Source of the DNA: an uncultured Veillonella sp.
GTDB taxonomy: Bacteria > Bacillota > Negativicutes > Veillonellales > Veillonellaceae
Length of the DNA stretch: 6,069 bases
NCBI RefSeq assembly: GCF_934190855.1
Contig: NZ_CAKPTN010000098.1
Coordinates: 1 to 6,069 of the forward strand
Direction of reading: 5' to 3'
Each line of letters opens with the position of its first letter. Within the stretch, counting starts at the first letter, position 1. The translations under genes and the position numbers were made by a program. The notes beneath the pieces were generated by a model. The model saw only the letters and a list, made by a program, of their open reading frames with translations, did not search any database and was not told the origin of the DNA. Positions 4,031 to 6,069 of the stretch are shown one piece after another.

Positions 4031-6069
4031 CTATTGAGTTTGACTACCAATCCATAGTTGACCTAATGCCAGTCCCCCATCATTAGATGGCACCACTTCA
4101 TTCATATATAAATTGCCTACATGCCATGCGCGATAGATCAATTCTACTAATGTACGGTTTTGGAATACGCCGCCTGATATAGCAGCATCACTTATTTTAT
4201 ATCGTTCCATTAAATCGGCTGCAGTTTCACAAATTGCGATAGCAATCGTTTTATGGAAAGACGCAGCTAGATGAGCACGAGATTTACCTTGTACAACGCC
4301 ATCCATAATGGCTTGTACGGTAGGGGTAAAGTCAAGAACTTTTCCGTCATAATTATAGTCAAGCAAGGAACCTTTTTCTTCGCCACATAAGGCCTCTAAA
4401 GCAATAGTAATCTGTGCATCATATGTATGTATCATACCAAGCCCCAAAAGAGAGCCAACAGCATCAAATAAACGACCACAACTCGTTGCTTGGATCATAG
4501 GCATTGTAGATTGTAATGCTTTATCTAGAATTTCCCAACCCTTTGGAAGCTCTTCCATCCATTTTTGGTAAGCAGAAGGAATATCGTTTCCATAATAATT
4601 ACGTATGTACCATAAGGCTTGACGCCATGGCTCTGAGACAGCCTTTTCTCCACCAGGTAATGGAGCTTCATGGATATGAGCTAGTCGTTGATATTGACTG
4701 CCTTTGCAGAGAAGAAACTCCCCTCCCCATATCGTTCCATCTGGACCATAGCCGGTACCATCCATAGCAATACCTAGTACAGGGCCCATCAAATTATGTT
4801 CAGCCATAACAGAGGCTATATGTGCATGATGATGCTGAATAGTGACGACTGGAATTTGTGAGCTTTCACCGATACGTTCCCCTAAATGAGAGGAGAAAAA
4901 TTGGGGATGACTATCTACAATAACTCTCTCAGGCCCTATAGAGAATAAGTTTTCATAACGATCAATAGTCCACTCTAGCGTTTCGTGGGTAGATGCATTT
5001 TCTAGGTCTCCAATATGAGGGCCTAGTAAAATTTCATTCCCTTTATTTAGGGCAAAAGCATTTTTTAAATCACTGCCCATAGCCAGAATCGGTGTAGCCT
5101 CTATGCTTTCACAATGAATCGGCTCAGGCACATAGCCACGACTACGACGAATAAAGCGTGGTTTATTATTGATAACCATCACCACAGAATCATCAAGAGG
5201 TGCATAGATTTCACGATTATGGACTAGGAAATAATCTGCTACCTCACCGAGCTCATTAAATGCTTGGTCATCGTTATATAATACGGGATCACCACTTTTG
5301 TTACCACTAGTCATAACCCAGGCTGCATCAGAGGGTAATAAGACCTCGTGCATCGGTGTATAGGGCAGCATTACACCTAACATATGATTATCAGGTGCTA
5401 CGTGAGCACTTAAACGGACAGAGCTATTATGATTTCTTTCTAGTAGCACAATAGGACGTTCCATTCCCGTCAATACATCTAGTTCTACATCGCTAATTTG
5501 AACTAACTCTATGGCTGTATCTAATGAACCAACCATAATAGCTAATGGCTTATGAGGTCTGTTCTTACGCTTACGCAAACGTTGTACAACCGCGTCATTT
5601 CGCGCATCGCATACAAGATGATAGCCACCTACCCCTTTTATAGCGATAATACTACCTTCATTAATCAATTCACGCGTTGTATTCCATACATTCACCGTAT
5701 CTACAGCCGTGCGATTTGGCTTGTATAAGGTATAACGAGGCCCACAATGAGAGCATGCATTTGGTTCAGCTCTATACCGACGCCCCTCTAAATCTTCATA
5801 CTCAGCTAGACAAGCTTCACACATGGGAAACTCGTTCATCGTCGTCCGTTCCCGATCATAGGGCAAAGATTTAATAATCGTATACCGTGGTCCACAGTTT
5901 GTACAATTGATAAAAGAATATTCCTGTCTTCTCTTATCTTGTTGTAACTCTTTGAGGCAATCTTCACAAGGAGCTGTATCGGCACTGATAAAAGTACTAA
6001 CCTCTTCCCCTAACGGAGATGGTGCAACAGAAAATGTAGTTTCCTCATTTTTTATACTAAGAGGCGGTA
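4031..6069 (-). CDS. hypF: HypF, carbamoyltransferase for hydrogenase maturation (partial, 5' end beyond the window)
   Basis: HypF uses carbamoyl phosphate and ATP to make carbamoyl-adenylate and transfers the carbamoyl group to HypE. The frame is open from the right edge to TAG 4031-4033, giving 678 residues. The family is usually about 750, so the missing part is the acylphosphatase domain. Counting from the first full codon in the window, zinc finger one uses Cys34, 37, 55 and 58, and finger two Cys83, 86, 105 and 108. The YrdC-like domain follows with KGVGGYHLVCDA (144-155), KRKNRPHKPLAIM (166-178) and TSGN (253-256). The Kae1-like carbamoyltransferase domain has QHHHAH (411-416), DGTGYGPDGTIWGGE (436-450), SCGRLFDAVGSLLG (529-542), SGGVFQN (631-637) and NDGG (662-665). 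A TTG at 5864-5866 could be mistaken for the start, but it lies between the two zinc fingers. Finger one is one residue shorter between its cysteine pairs (17) than finger two (18). Confidence 0.97.
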   Translation of the reverse strand, partial: PPLSIKNEETTFSVAPSPLGEEVSTFISADTAPCEDCLKELQQDKRRQEYSFINCTNCGPRYTIIKSLPYDRERTTMNEFPMCEACLAEYEDLEGRRYRAEPNACSHCGPRYTLYKPNRTAVDTVNVWNTTRELINEGSIIAIKGVGGYHLVCDARNDAVVQRLRKRKNRPHKPLAIMVGSLDTAIELVQISDVELDVLTGMERPIVLLERNHNSSVRLSAHVAPDNHMLGVMLPYTPMHEVLLPSDAAWVMTSGNKSGDPVLYNDDQAFNELGEVADYFLVHNREIYAPLDDSVVMVINNKPRFIRRSRGYVPEPIHCESIEATPILAMGSDLKNAFALNKGNEILLGPHIGDLENASTHETLEWTIDRYENLFSIGPERVIVDSHPQFFSSHLGERIGESSQIPVVTIQHHHAHIASVMAEHNLMGPVLGIAMDGTGYGPDGTIWGGEFLLCKGSQYQRLAHIHEAPLPGGEKAVSEPWRQALWYIRNYYGNDIPSAYQKWMEELPKGWEILDKALQSTMPMIQATSCGRLFDAVGSLLGLGMIHTYDAQITIALEALCGEEKGSLLDYNYDGKVLDFTPTVQAIMDGVVQGKSRAHLAASFHKTIAIAICETAADLMERYKISDAAISGGVFQNRTLVELIYRAWHVGNLYMNEVVPSNDGGLALGQLWIGSQTQ

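Noticed and set aside
5864..5866. TTG as the start of hypF
   Set aside because: It lies between the two zinc fingers; the coding frame with clear HypF sequence continues upstream.
4516..5874. Plus-strand open frames at 4516-4767 and 5677-5874, antisense to hypF
   Set aside because: They are mirror images of conserved HypF coding sequence without start signals.

Overview
The window looks like chromosomal DNA from a Gram-negative-type Firmicute of the Negativicutes, most likely Veillonella or a close relative. This is an inference. It rests on the moderately AT-rich composition, strong GGAGG-type ribosome binding sites, AT-rich spacers, and small secreted proteins of a Negativicutes style beside a [NiFe]-hydrogenase maturation cluster. 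No phylogenetic marker is present. Every supported gene is on the minus strand, so transcription runs from the right end to the left end.

Right and centre (1514-6069): four hydrogenase pleiotropic genes in transcription order hypF, hypC, hypD, hypE. hypF is cut by the right edge and lacks its N-terminal acylphosphatase domain. A 178-base AT-rich gap follows, holding a paired AAAAGCTTTT element and a good promoter candidate. hypC, hypD and hypE are then packed tightly: hypC and hypD overlap, and hypD and hypE are one base apart. Together the four proteins build and deliver the Fe(CN)2CO group of [NiFe] hydrogenases. HypF makes the carbamoyl group from carbamoyl phosphate and passes it to the C-terminal cysteine of HypE. 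HypE dehydrates it to a thiocyanate. The HypC-HypD complex carries the iron on which the cyanide and CO ligands are assembled, and HypC brings it to the large subunit. The nickel-insertion genes (hypA, hypB), the maturation protease and the hydrogenase structural genes are not in the window.

Left (1-1513): two genes for exported proteins, unrelated to hydrogenase by sequence. The first (804-1250) is a 148-residue secreted protein of unknown function. It has its own well-formed promoter, a leader of about 130 nt with a hairpin near its 5' end, and a downstream terminator hairpin. The second (1-695, cut by the left edge) is an exported protein built from about six degenerate 20-residue repeats followed by a beta-rich domain of a type seen in uncharacterised envelope proteins.

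Non-coding stretches: 696-803 holds the terminator. 1251-1513 holds the promoter and leader of the 804-1250 gene, and I see nothing definite in 1420-1513, including no clear terminator for hypE. 3853-4030 holds the hypC promoter region. No tRNA, rRNA, CRISPR array, insertion sequence or phage feature was seen. The hyp genes are textbook; the least explained material is the repeat protein, the small secreted protein with its structured leader, and the paired boxes upstream of hypC.
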